Assembly (NCBI GenBank): GCA_026419785.1
Contig: JAODTK010005796.1
Location: forward strand, 124,001 to 188,000
Origin: Sclerodactyla briareus
Taxonomy: Eukaryota > Echinodermata > Holothuroidea > Dendrochirotida > Sclerodactylidae
DNA length: 64,000 nt
Direction of reading: 5' to 3'
The position numbers and the translations under genes were made by a program. The notes under the pieces were generated by a model. The model made no database searches. It saw nothing but the letters and a program-made list of their open reading frames with translations, and was not told where the DNA came from. Within the stretch, counting starts at the first letter, position 1. Each line of letters starts with the position of its first letter. Shown here piece by piece: positions 12,904-24,900 of the stretch.

Positions 12904-13719
12904 CTGCCTAACCCTCTGATGAACAAGAATACACCACCCCATCATTATTTCCTTCACATGACTCACATCACATAACAAAATAGGGGATTCCCAAACTAGA
13001 TGTACCAACTCCAGTCTGATCCATGCTACAACTATTTTACCATTTACGTCCTATATCCTGCAAGAAAAAATTCTGCAAAGTTGTCTCAATAACGATCAAG
13101 CTGTTAAATCCCACAAATCGTTTATCTAGATGAAATTAGTTGAATTTGATCACCCGCCCCCTTTTCCCCTCCCTTCACAAAAAATAGAGCACCAAGATGC
13201 TGTAGCTCAAACTGTACAAATGTAACAAGATGAATGTGTTGAATGTTCAAGATCATGAGGCCAAGAAGGCAGTTTCAAACAATGCCTATTGCGCCCCTGT
13301 AATGACTTTTGACATTGATCTTCATATGCCACAGATGTCAACAGCAGTCTATAAACATTGTTACTCAGTTCGGTCAACGTCCATCAAAGAATGGACAATT
13401 GAGAGAGAAAAAGGCAATTTCACACAGTGGCCTATTGTGTCTCTCTGATGACCTATGACTTTTACCTTCACATGGCCAAAGTGTCGCGCAAAGGTTTGAT
13501 TAACACTGGTCCACGTTGGTCAACATCTATTGAAGAATTACTGTTTTGATTCATTTCATCTGTTTGTTACTGTTTTTCCAAAATTCTAATGACATTATAT
13601 GATGTGCAAACCAGCTGAAAAGAGAACAACACGACACAGTTTCAAGAAAATCTAATGTACATTAGAGATACATTTTCAAATTTTACACATAATGGCCTAT
13701 ATTGGCCTCTTATAACCTT

Positions 13720-13741
13720 TGACCTTGACCTCCAAAGGTCA
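13720..13741. promoter_or_regulatory. Compound TGACCT cluster: DR0 plus ER4
   Basis: TGACCT TGACCT (13720-13731, no spacing) is followed after CCAA by AGGTCA (13736-13741), giving an everted repeat with four-base spacing. It lies in a repeat-like paragraph (phrases such as CATCCATCCCAGAATGACTG recur in variant form at about 13380 and 13520). Regulatory function is inference. Confidence 0.3.
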
Positions 13742-13839
13742 GACAATCCTCATGGGTCAAGAACATTGTGTCCAAGTTTGGTCGACATCCATCCCAGAAT
13801 GACTGTTTCGGGCAGGCAAAAGCCATTGTGTTACACACT

Positions 13840-13856
13840 GATAGATAGATAGATAG

Positions 13857-13908
<52 letters not shown>
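13840..13908 (+). repeat. (GATA)n microsatellite
   Basis: About 17 GATA/TAGA units, with one 3-base interruption (AGTAGA). A minus-strand frame through it gives a repetitive LSIY-type peptide that is not a gene. Confidence 0.97.
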
Positions 13909-14761
13909 GTGACATGCAGATTCAATAGCTCAACCAGCATAGCTGGTTTGAGCTGAAAAATGACATCTTTTCTCAACTCACAAAAAAAATTATTAGGGTT
14001 CTTTCAACCAACTGACCCATCTCTCAATGGTGTGAACACACAGCAAGCTATGTTGTGACAGTTGTCCATCAACATGTAGTCTTTTGTTAAGGCTATATTG
14101 TTATTAGTGTACTCACACAACGTCATGCACAAAATCTAACAGTGGACTCTCTCGTTCCCATATATGTCAGCACAGTGAATTGCGCAGCAATAATGTCTCT
14201 TTGTACCGTTCAACATACTGTATCTCCATAATAACGTGTATTTGCTTCCAATTACTTCATGTGTTTTGACACTTCTATGAAGATTGTGTTGTAACTGACA
14301 ACTATTACAACTTTGGATTATCCAATTGAAACTTCTTCCCATATTCACTTTCTGTATGATTGCTGAGTGCATGATGCACCCTCCGTGGTGGCAGCGTATT
14401 GGGAGAGTGCAACAATACGCTTTGATCACCACGATCATGGAATGCATAACTCTATGGGAGTGCAGAGAAACAAAACAATGATAGCATCTTGACAAGGCTA
14501 TATCAAGCATGTGGAAGATTAGCTTCTTGAGATATTGTGAACAGTTTCAAATCTGCACTGCCTATTTGTTTAAGTCCTACAGTGTACTTGCCACAGCACA
14601 TCTGTTCATGGTTGTAAAGCATAGAGCAGCTTGATGAAGATACATCCATTACCAGACATGTCTTCAATCAATGTGATGAAACCTGACTCACTTATAATAC
14701 AAAACATGCACTCCACAAAATTGCAGAACTTTGTTAATTTGGAGACCATTCAACTACTCAC

Positions 14762-15384
14762 CCTTCTGAAGAAGTTGATAGCTTGTACCTTCCTGTCCTG
14801 TGCCTTCGCTTCAAATTTCTGAGCCAGTTTCTTATCTTCTTCACCGAACGTCTGACCCGCGCCAGGTATGACAATAGCTTTGAGTTTCTCCGATGCGCCA
14901 AAGAGTTTTTTGCATCGTCGCAGTGTTTGATGGGGAGACCGTTCATCTCGAGGACCATGTCCCCCCCAGAGAGCCCCACCATCTCGGCCGGGCCCCCCTT
15001 CTCCACCTTCTCGATGAAGACCGGCCCCGCCCCGATGAGGCCCATCCCAAACCGGCCATTCTTGTCCTTGATCAGTTCACAGGTCTTGACGCATGAAGAC
15101 CCCCACAATACTCGGGGGAACGTTGCTGCACTGCCTGGCGAGAGCCTTCACGGCATCTGCCGACAGCGCAGCCACGTTCTCGTTCTGGAGTTGTATCAAC
15201 TGGTCCCCGGGTTGGAGGCCCGCCGAGTAGGCGTGGCTCTGGGGCTCGATCGAGATGATGTAGGTCGGAGAATCTCCACCGATGGAGAAACCAAAGCTCT
15301 CGGCCAGCCCCGGTTGTCCAGAGGCATCGAGGGAGGGGGCCGCCTGAAGGACTTTGTCGAGGAGAGGAGGGAAGGCCGGACGAC
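14762..15384 (-). CDS. Internal exon of a protein with two tandem PDZ domains (one frameshift)
   Basis: PDZ domains bind C-terminal peptides and scaffold membrane or junctional complexes. On the minus strand PDZ1 reads ESFGFSIGGDSPTYIISIEP...AGLQPGDQLIQL, with GFSI as the carboxylate-binding loop. PDZ2 reads RFGMGLIGAGPVFIEKVEKG...MVGLSGGDMVLEMNGLPI. After PDZ2 a charged segment follows (GEEDKKLAQKFEAKAQDRK) and then FFRR, where a donor GTGAGT begins at 14761. The acceptor is placed at CATCAG|GT (exon start 15384) because the frame has a TAA just upstream; its pyrimidine tract is poor. A run of six T (14906-14911, plus strand) needs a seventh to keep the frame from DAKK into LFGASEKLKA, so one base is missing. 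The PDZ1-PDZ2 linker also looks slightly off-frame. Tandem N-terminal PDZs of this kind resemble delphilin (GRID2IP), but I am not sure of the family member. The other exons were not found. Confidence 0.8.
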
Positions 15385-15422
15385 CTGATGACTTTTATGG
15401 ACCGTTCTGTGGTCGTCCGGCC
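15374..15422. repeat. 12-bp perfect inverted repeat at the exon edge
   Basis: GGCCGGACGACC (15374-15385) and GGTCGTCCGGCC (15411-15422) are perfect reverse complements, separated by 25 bases. The left arm covers the first 11 coding bases of the PDZ exon and the acceptor G, so the predicted splice acceptor sits in the stem-loop. Confidence 0.8.
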
Positions 15423-16419
15423 ATTAAGATTTGCTTGGCATCTTCAAATCCATCAAGTTTCTTTCATGCTAATAAATTTCTGGAAAAGAACATTGAAATA
15501 TATTTATACAGACTTAGCAAAATGTTTTCGGCCCTTCCGTTCATTGACATTCAGGCACATTTCTATACCTTTGAGATACCACTTGTTTAATAAACCCCAT
15601 GAAGACTCGAAGAATGAATCTAACCTCCAAAATGGATTGTACACGTATGTGTACTTGTGTAGGGCCCGAATTGACTGTGTGATTCGCTGGCAAAAAAAGT
15701 GTGAATTTGAATAACATTCAATTTTGAACTAGAACGATAAATACAGTACCCAGGCTTGTGACATTAACGATTGCCCGGGAGCAACTAATTTGGTTGGAAC
15801 GAGCTCGACCTAATGCTATAATGGGCCCGAATGGGCAAGTGGAACCCCCCCAGCATGCATGAGTATTGCCCTAAAAACTTCTGTGATTATCCTAGCAGGA
15901 AACCCGAAGCCGGCAGGCTAAAATTAGCCGTAAATGCCACCAAATCACTTGCTAGGGCCCTAAAACCTTTGATGTATAAATTGTTGATATCCACAAATTA
16001 TGACCTAATTATTGTCATTTCATTCCTTCCATAGAATTTATATCGCAGATTGTATTGCAGTATCATTTTAATCCCGGATTGATGATCGCGAATATATTCA
16101 GATAGTCCTTATTAACCACAGAGTCAATGAAAAATTCCCATTGAACGTTGATAACTGTGTGCAGTAAGAACTTTGTGTTTGTCACCCATGTACTGCAGTC
16201 AATTGGAGTGGCTGACTTGTATTGTTTGTGTAGCGCACTGTACATAATCAGTGGAACTGGCCACTGGTAGTGCCCTGAAATGTCGGTGCTGAGCATTGTG
16301 TTCCAACTTCCAACTGCAAATAGGAACAGTAACTATGTTAGGCAACGGAACTTCAACAACATTCGATCCAATAAGAAGTATATTGCATTTGTACAATCCC
16401 TACTAGTTCGCCACATTTG

Positions 16420-16902
16420 GATTTGCATTTCTGTAGACCCTATTTGAAGAAAGATTTGACCTGTTGGAAGGAATGCAACGAATTAAGGCTACCAGAATAA
16501 TACCAGGGAGGATAGGGAAATCTATGACAGATACTGACAGCCTTAGGACTGGATGCCAACACAGCAACGGCAATGCAAGACAGGATCTGATCATGTTTTC
16601 TATATATAGGTGAAATGGCAATGAGAATCCCATGAGAACCTTATTGATATGGGGAGAGACAGCAACACTTAGAGGTAACTCAGAGAAAGTCAGGCCACTT
16701 CTGTACGTCATCATTGAGCAAGAACTCATATTTCAACAGAACATGGAAAGATTGGATCGCTACCGAGAAGCCGTACGCCCCAAACCTCAACACGTTTAGG
16801 AAAATTTTGGAACGAGTGGGATCTTCAAAAGGTCTTGATCCTTCTATCCCTAGGCTAAGCCATGCCTCTCCATCATTGGCGGATCTCACCGATGGAAGAT
16901 GA
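16420..16902 (+). mobile_element. LINE remnant: C-terminal end of reverse-transcriptase ORF2
   Basis: The plus strand with frameshifts reads FDLLEGMQRIKATRIIPG, then a weak TDSLRTGCQ...RQDLIMF block, and ends with NSYFNRTWKDWIA...PYAPNLNTFRKILER...DPSIPR. This order (LLE-VQRRATRIIP, LGLPTLxxRRxRQDLI, FxxRxxxxWNxLP, APSLNTFKxRL) is the standard C-terminal tail of CR1/L2/Jockey-group LINE proteins as I know them. The frame is broken several times and no 5' part is present. Confidence 0.75.
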
Positions 16903-19900
16903 AAGGATGGACATCCAGGTTATCCAGGTAAAATAGGGATGATGAAGTGTGCCGTTTTACTATCTGTCAAAGTTTCGCAGAAGTGATACCTCACACTTTT
17001 AGCTGACCTGATTATGACCAAACAATGCCAAATCACCTCATCATATTTCACTTTTGGGCTTTTCACACTCACTTGTTTAGGAGACAATAATATCCAATGT
17101 AACACATTTTCCTTCATCATGTGTATTCAATTTTTGTGATTCACTATAAATAATGACAGAAATATCTCAGATTTTCCATGCCATGGGTGGAAAAAATTTG
17201 GAATTTGGGAAGCTCATTCCCAGGAATCTAAGCCATCTGGAGGGAATCTTGCAATAGGGAGGGAAATTTCATTTTGGGGTATATCCGTTGTCATTTACTG
17301 GGATTGCTTCTCCATCCTGGGAAATTCACATTTTTTTTCCAGCACTGTCCATGCATTCCATGATGAAAAGGTACGCAAAATCCTTCTGCTTTCCTATCTA
17401 ATAGATTCCCTGTATTAAAGGTTTTGTACCCTGTTCACCCTAACAGGCTATACTCAATGGAGAGAGAATACAATATCTCTATCAAACGCAAGAATGAATT
17501 TAGGATATTTGAAATTGCATGGAGCATTTGGGCCTATTCAGAAAATTTAGCTGTTTTTAAATACATGGAGTCCCCATAATTTTGTCCAAAAGAAGCCTCG
17601 TCACAATGTGGATTGATTGAGTTCTGTAACAGCAGACACCATCAACAATAATACCAAAGCCTCACTGGCAATAGAAAAACTAGCAAAATCCCTTGCCCCT
17701 CCTACATTAATGCAAATTAAAAGGTGGGCAATTCACACTGTGACTACCGTTACTTTTAAGCCAATTTTTAGATTTAACATTTTGCTATAAATAGACACAG
17801 CTAACATTTTATCATCTGATGTTCTTTATTCAGGACATGTTTGCATAATACTTGGAATTGCAATGTGAGACGATTACTGGATGCAATCGCACATTTTGAT
17901 TGATGATAAATTATTACAAGCGTGACTCACTTTTACGTGAAAAGGACAAGAAAAATACTCTTTTTTTTTTCTCGTATTTTGTCCCCAAAGATATACACAA
18001 CCGAAAATAATCAATAGTACTAAAGGGTCATGTCCATATGTGGGGAATGATAAAACGATTGCAGAAAATGAGAAGAAATATCAAGATCATTTAAAATATC
18101 AGTTAATTAGTGTGCCTCACATTACGTGACTCATGTTACAGTTTGTCCACTCTCAAACTGATGCAGACAAATTCTCAAATTGGACAAAAACCATTAATGG
18201 GGACCAGAAATAAAACACAGTAAATGTGACATCAACTCTCAATTGATAATTATGAGCAAAATCCTTTAGTTGGAAGATATTGAGTGAGTGTACATGGTTA
18301 TTGAACTTAAGTAACGTTTTCAACCCCAAAAAAGGGGAAATCTAACAAAAGTGGGTTTTTCAGTGAAAATTCATACCCAACGAATTCCAATCCAGCTGAA
18401 AACAGTTTCAAATGAAAGAGAATCTGGATACCTTTCAATCAATACCTTTGTAGCCCATGTAACTTTGCAGTTATTTTGGGATTTGTCCCTGTTTTCATGG
18501 AATTGCCCAAGTGCACAGCCAATGAATATACACATGTGAATGTCTCAATGTGAGTGTTGCTGCACAGTTGCTATGTACTTGCTACCGTGTAAGGCTAGAG
18601 TGTCGAACAAACCTGCTGTACACCCGTTTTGGTTCATAATAAAAACCAAATCCTGGGGATTGTGTACACAGTTAAGTCAATGAGCCTTTGCTGAAAAAAG
18701 TGGTGAATTTGCCATGTTTGACTGATGATATGTCTTCAACCGTTTCACCAATTCTAACCAAATTTCGGGATTCTTCTCATATTATGAACCATGAATAAAA
18801 TTAACAGTATTGCTATAATGAAATAGGCTACTTTACAAAACACTTCAACATCTAAATAATTGGCCTTTTCGCAAATAGCCTTTCGCAATGCATTGTGCTC
18901 TAGCTCGGGGGGGCAAGTAGGGCAATCTATGGAAGGCCAAATAGGAATTTCGCAGATAAAATTGATTTTTCTTGGGGTAAAGTAGCACATTCCAGTCAAA
19001 TTTGTCACAATAAAGATGTAAAAAATTATCGGGGACAACATACTAAATTTTGAGAGAATATGCACAGACAATGAGAAAGATAATTGAAATTTTTCCAATA
19101 CATGCAGAACACAAAACTGCCCCCTGAAGTATCCAGCATGCATCGAAACTACCCCACAGTGCACCGCAACATTATGCATTGCGAAAAGGTCTGCACAGCA
19201 TGTTCTGTCGTATATTTTGCTCAGGAAATTAAACAGCTAAACGAAACAAATACCAGCTCTTCATGGCTTAGCCGCTATGCTACTGTATGTGAGTATGTCA
19301 CTATGTTCCTATGGTCTTATATTTTGAATTTCATTTCATGAAATAATGAAATGAAAAGTAGCTAGCTCTTCATGCCATGGTTTAGCCCCTATGCCACTGT
19401 ATGTGACTGTCACTGTGTCCTAGTCGTCAAATATATCATCAATGATTCTAGCCTACATTGGAACACAAATTTTTCCGCTAGGAAACTATGATTATTAAAA
19501 TTAGAAAAGCATGTTCATTGTTTCAATAACGACACGAAACTTACGCAAAAGATTTCCTTTAATGTAATGTTCACGATGCTTCTTTATAGCTGAATATATT
19601 CCTTTCGTATGTTGTCCTCCGGAACCATATCGGGTGAATTAGCGTCACTCCGTAGCAATGGAAACGTACAGTCTAGCCAAGGTACGTACGTACGTAGGTC
19701 GTAGGCAGTGCCTAATCACGGTTGTGACTGTACTCAGTTGCGCATGACTCGCATTTGCGTATGGGTGTTGTGAATCTATGAGACCGTCGCGATAGGCCTT
19801 CTGTAAATATTTTTTCTTTCATACCTCAGCAATATCCCACCGATTAGATCGATATTGAGGGACTTCCAAAGAACTGTCTGAACCTTTCTAATTTCTATTA

Positions 19901-20159
19901 ATCCAAGTAGTGTTTTATAATTCATTCCCAAAGGGTAGGTATCTCTTCGTATCATATACATCCCCGAGTTAGACAAAAAAGCTAAAAGTTTACACTAGCT
20001 TCCGTCAAAAAATATTGAAAGGAGACAGCCGCAACAGGTGCCTGACACTTGTCACTTGACTGGATATTGTAGCATATCACTCAACATTCCCCAGTTTTTG
20101 GGTTCGTTGTCAACAGCCATGGGAAGACACTGACAGAACAATGTGTTAAGTTCGTTGAT
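16903..20159. other. Non-coding stretch; no recognised gene
   Basis: No exon or transposon motif found. A T-run lies near 17961-17970 and a (GTAC)n-like stretch at 19681-19697. Confidence 0.45.
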
Positions 20160-20290
20160 TCTAACTCGAGGTGGCGTCAGGGGAGGGCGCAAGGGGGACC
20201 TACCACCTGCCGTCGGGAAGGCCTGCCTCCCCCCCCCCGTCGGGGACCTCCCCCCCCCCCCTCATTCCCGTCGGGGAATTTTTTCTCTCT
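20160..20290. repeat. G/C-rich transposon-end-like block with repeated CGTCGGGGA
   Basis: GTGGCGTCAGGGG at about 20170 is followed by three copies of CGTCGGG(G)A (20211, 20238, 20269) separated by C-runs. The same ingredients occur at 28401-28525, 30097-30160 and 58308-58355, where they are linked to a GGCGCC-containing terminus. I read this as a degraded hAT-type end, with no partner end or target duplication found. Confidence 0.4.
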
Positions 20291-21480
20291 TTGTTCGCGC
20301 GCCTGAGTGGTAGCCTACGCTAAATTTAACACACCCCGACGAGGAGCTATACACAGTATCAATTTTTCCCAACTTCTGTATACAAAAAAAAATCCTTTTC
20401 GCCGCGTTTCGCGCGCGTCCATATATTTATCTTATTTGCAGTGTTCTCTATTAAATCAGCGTGTCTAAAGACTAGACTCGTGGCATAGCTCATATGCAAC
20501 ACAAGTCGTATGAGGTATGAATATCATCGACTGGTCGATATGTCACTGCAGAAGAATAATGTTACAATTCTGTTGGGAGGATGGTCGTCCTGCCGCTACC
20601 CTGTTTTGCTTTGGTTAATTGGTGTGCTCTCACGTCGCAAATCTTCCTACTCGGCATTTTATCTATGTATTTTACTGAGAGCGCCTGAAATCGAGTGTAA
20701 TGCCTGATAGACTATGGGGCATAGAGCGCGAATTGTTGATAAAAATTGACCTTTGTACTCTTCGGATGGGCACAACGGGAAAAGTTGTGTTTCTCATATG
20801 AAAAGCGTTTTCTCCAAGAATCCACTCGGGCCCGCGCAGATCCGAGCACATTGGAGAAAAAATGGAAGTTGAAAAATGTAAGAATTGACAAAAATGCATG
20901 AAATCCATTTTCATGAAATGATGAAGCGGATCTGTGAGGGTGGTACCCATCAAGAATGCGAATTTAGTGAAATGTGTGAAAGTTGCACACCTCGAGCAGA
21001 ATGTGCCTCGTAAGGGTACGAGTCTCCCTCGTGTGGTCTGGGCCGAGTTGGTGGCTGGCGCACGGTATAGCGCCCGAGGGGAACTCATTTTGATATGATG
21101 TTTATAAGTATAGGAACATGCGACGATAATTCATCAGGATAGAGGGCTGTCTAATTCATACCATATCGTGTGATGCATTGTTTTACAGCGTGTGCGCGGC
21201 GGTAATGAAAGAAAGGATGAGTGGTGGGGGTATCAGTCGTTACGGCGGTTGATGCTGGTGAGTAGGGGGTAATTGTACAGGAATATGTGTGTCGTGGGGT
21301 GTGGTTGAAATGATGCATGTCGTGCATCAATCTTTTTCGATCAGGTATGGATTCAAACACACCTCTATCTCACAGTACTTCGTTCTGCACACTACCACAT
21401 CAGCGTGTCCCGTTTACGCATGGAACGCCCCGTTCCTTCGTTCAACTTTCACCGATGAACAGAATCTTATTCATTCTTGC

Positions 21481-21880
21481 GGTTCATCTTTCGGGGTTTC
21501 TTTCGATTGAGATCCACAGGTGACGCATTGATGACTCGATGACATAGTTCTCTAACTTCTCACCTAGCTCGGTGGCGGTATTCGCCTCCCTTCATTGGGC
21601 GGCAGGCTTGAGAGGCCCATTCTTGGATGACTGAGCGATCGATTCGCATCAGTATATGAGTGTTTTCTCCCCAGTCCCCTGAAAGAGTCCTCTTCATTCT
21701 TTGCTGGTTCATCTGTAGGGGTTCTTCGATGAATCTACAGGTTCCGCATTGATGACTTAATGGCATGCTCTCTATCTCCTCACCCAGCTCGGTGGCGGTA
21801 GTTCGCCGACCCGTCACTGGGCGGCAGGCTGGAGGGAGTCCATGCTAGATGTACTGAGAAAATGACTAGCATCTTGGGTA
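21481..21880. repeat. Tandem duplication, ~225-bp unit
   Basis: GGTTCATCTTTCGGGG (21481) and GGTTCATCTGTAGGGG (21706) start two units that share CGCATTGATGACT, AGCTCGGTGGCGGTA and TGGGCGGCAGGCT in order. The period is 225 bp. The duplication lies immediately beyond the C-terminal end of the minus-strand mobile gene, so it may be its 3' region or a subterminal repeat. Confidence 0.8.
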
Positions 21881-21989
21881 TGGTGTGTTATCCCAAGTTT
21901 CTTGTCAGTTCAATGTTCTTGAATGTTTCTTCGGCTCGAAGTTGTCTTCAACCATCGAAATTCCTCGCAGTTCCTCATCGCCGCACTCT

Positions 21990-24900
21990 GTTCATCGAGT
22001 TTCATTACCTGTTATCGCGTTCTTACAACTACCGCTCTGTGCATGGAGATGTATTGATACACACACTTCTTGCTGATCATCTGCATCCGATGCTTTACAT
22101 TTTGACTTCTTACACGTGCACCTCGAGAGTCCCAATATGCTTTTCCTTGAGCTGGCGGCATTGACCATCCAATCAATTCCCAGACAGTCATCGATCAGCT
22201 TCCACCATGACCGACAGGGCTGGGAGTGTTGGGTGCTGCACAAGCTGTTCTTGTATATAGCTGCTTGAATTGCACGTTGGATTTGTTTCAACAGCGAGTC
22301 CCGGTTTGTCGGCATGGCATTCTCTGATCTGGATTAGCCATGCAAAAATGATAAAGCGAGCATACGTTTGCTTGGCTGCAATCTTGTTGACTATATAGTC
22401 GCATACGAATTCTCCAGACCTGCAACGAGCTAGTCACTGATGGACGACATGACTTCGCAAGGTTTATAGGAAAGCTTGCAAAACTTTGAGTGTTTGTATC
22501 ATCATTTTCATTGCCTTCGTTTTCCCGTTGCCATAGAACGCACTGACCGAGTCCACTCCTGTGGAGCAGTGCAGTCGCTGATGGCATTGGATACATCTCC
22601 CCTAGAAACTTGTCCCGTACGCCTGTGAGATGTCTAGTTGCGGGATTTTTCGTCTTTGTCAGTGTGGAAATATAGCTGTGTACTGGCCAGGGCAGATGCG
22701 AGCGCAATCCCATACAACACATCTGTGTCGGGGCTCTTTATCACGATACTGTTGGTGCACATCTTACTGACGTACGGGATGCAAGAAGATACGTGTATCC
22801 GCTTCCTCGTGGTTGATGGAGTTCGTCGATCGCGGCAGACCTCAACAATCCCATTTCTTGGCGGACATGGGGTGACAGGATTCACCGTGTGAGCAAACAA
22901 CATTGACCCCGTTAAAAGATTCGGCTTCACAGGCTACTCCATGTTTGGAAGAGGAAATTCACAAGCTCTCGTTATTGTTCTGTTTCGCCAGTACTTCTTC
23001 CACTTTTGGGGTTTGGCTGGTCAGGCTTCGATACCTTGATCCTCTCAGACCCACCTGCGGCCCTGCGTCTTCGTTCTGCACCTTTGAATTCGACTTCGGG
23101 ATATGTATCCATCACGCAGTGTAAAAAACTTGATTCGAGGGATGATTCCTCGCAAGTAGCACTAACTGTCTCAATATCTTGTCTGCAGTTGGCCCATTGT
23201 AGCGCATGGATTTTAGGGCTCACTCTTTGCAGCAAGCATTCCGTCAACTATCCACACACTCTCGGGGGCGTCCTCTGTCACAGGCGTGTTCGTATGTTTG
23301 TCCCTCAAAAAGTGCCCAGCTTGCTTTGGTTCGTTTTCCACGAGGCCCCATCATACGTAGAGATAGCGGGGGGTAAGCGCCAGATAATGTGTCATCATAT
23401 TTCGAAGGTTGATTTTCCGTACCTTGCTGAGGAGAGAGCCTGCCTAGTAGTTCCCGATCACTCTTCAGCGCGAGATCCTTCCCTTTCTCTTCGATTTTGA
23501 TTGTGTCGACAGTCGAGACGTCCGCCAAGTTGAGCTTCTCCAGCGGTTTGTTCAAATCCATTTCCCCACCTGCAAACGGTGCTTGGCAAAATTTGGTGAA
23601 AGCATCGTCCCCTGTGTTTTGCGCGTTGAGAAGATCATTTTGACACCTCTAAGCGATCACCAGACAGAAATGAACGAGGTCTTCGGCATCTGTCTCAGGG
23701 TCGTTTTCGAAGGGGTTGATCATGCTGTGAATCGTACTGATGATGTTTTGGACATCCTGATTGTCTCTCCAGTCATGCGCCTCTCTGTAAGATCCGTTCT
23801 CTTGGCACCTTCGGCTTTTTCCTGCCATACACATCTCACACATCCTGGTGATAGCAGCCCTCTCCCGATGTGCCCGTGTCTCAGCGGCTGGCTTTGCCCC
23901 TTTGTCGTATGAACCCTTCATGCCTCCTCGGTCTTCGATCTCGTTTGCCTGTCTGCTCGATTGTCAGTCATCAGGCTATACGGTGCGAAGCCATGGGCTG
24001 TCTTGCTTTGCACTGGGGGGGGGCGAACTCCCCCTTACAGCAAGTACATGATGAAAATGGTTAGTGGATCCAGAACATCATTCAAACCCATACACTGAAA
24101 GATACCGGACATAATTTGTGCGATCATAGGCAAACATGTATGGCAGGATGGCTCTCACTGATTCAAGATTCAGTTGCCAGTTCCCTTCTCTTGTCGCTCT
24201 CGTCAGCAGTAGGATGTTCCCCACCATCTCGAGATAGGAGACCAACTGCAAATGTATCATTTGAGTTCTGTCCCGTCGTGTACATGCGATACAGCCTGCA
24301 CACTCTCTTGGAAATGCGTCTGTTCTTGAGTTTCCGTGGCCAACTCTGTGGCGCTGGTGAAGCTGTTCTGAAGAATGGTCAAGACACCATATGTTGAGTC
24401 ACAGGCATCATCCGGTAACGTATGAGGAAACTCTGGAATCTCAAGCGATGGAGAGCCTCTGCCATCAGTAATTTGTGACACCTCAGGCTCCGGTTGATAA
24501 AGGGTGTCCATTCATGACCCCGTTCACAGAGCCAGTGGCGATGACATCTGCTTCAATCAACACATCCTGGAGTCCTGCAAGCACGTAAACGCTCTATACA
24601 GCCAGGCAAGTCATCTTTGTGTGGAAGACCCCGAGACGAATGACTATCGTTCCTCGGAACAGCAGTGTTTGGGCAGCGGAATGAACCTGCGCTTTCGCAA
24701 TATTGCCTGTTTCAGCTACACTACACAGCAGGTAGATCCAATCAGTTTGCGATTTCAACACTGCGATGTAGCACAGTGTTTGACCGTTTTGAGATCTGTT
24801 GGACTTGCATCTACCACTGGGAGGTACTCTATCTCGCCTTATTCGGGACTCGTCTTCTAGAGTAATTGGTTTAAGCCAGTCCACGAGGTAGCAACCTCGG

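Noticed and set aside
13710..13976. 88-codon frame with LSIYLSIY repeats, and the similar frames over 49430-49708
   Set aside because: Translations of (GATA)n and (TAAA)n microsatellites.
14783..15388. Longest uninterrupted frame in the window (201 codons, plus strand)
   Set aside because: It lies antisense to the double-PDZ exon; its openness comes from the GC-rich coding sequence on the other strand.
16714..16902. 62-codon frame as a small gene
   Set aside because: Its sequence (PYAPNLNTFRKILER) is the tail of a LINE protein and continues the upstream fragment.
23006..23500. 164-codon plus-strand frame and other plus-strand frames between 22000 and 25700
   Set aside because: Shadows of the minus-strand repeat-family gene, which shows ordered family motifs.
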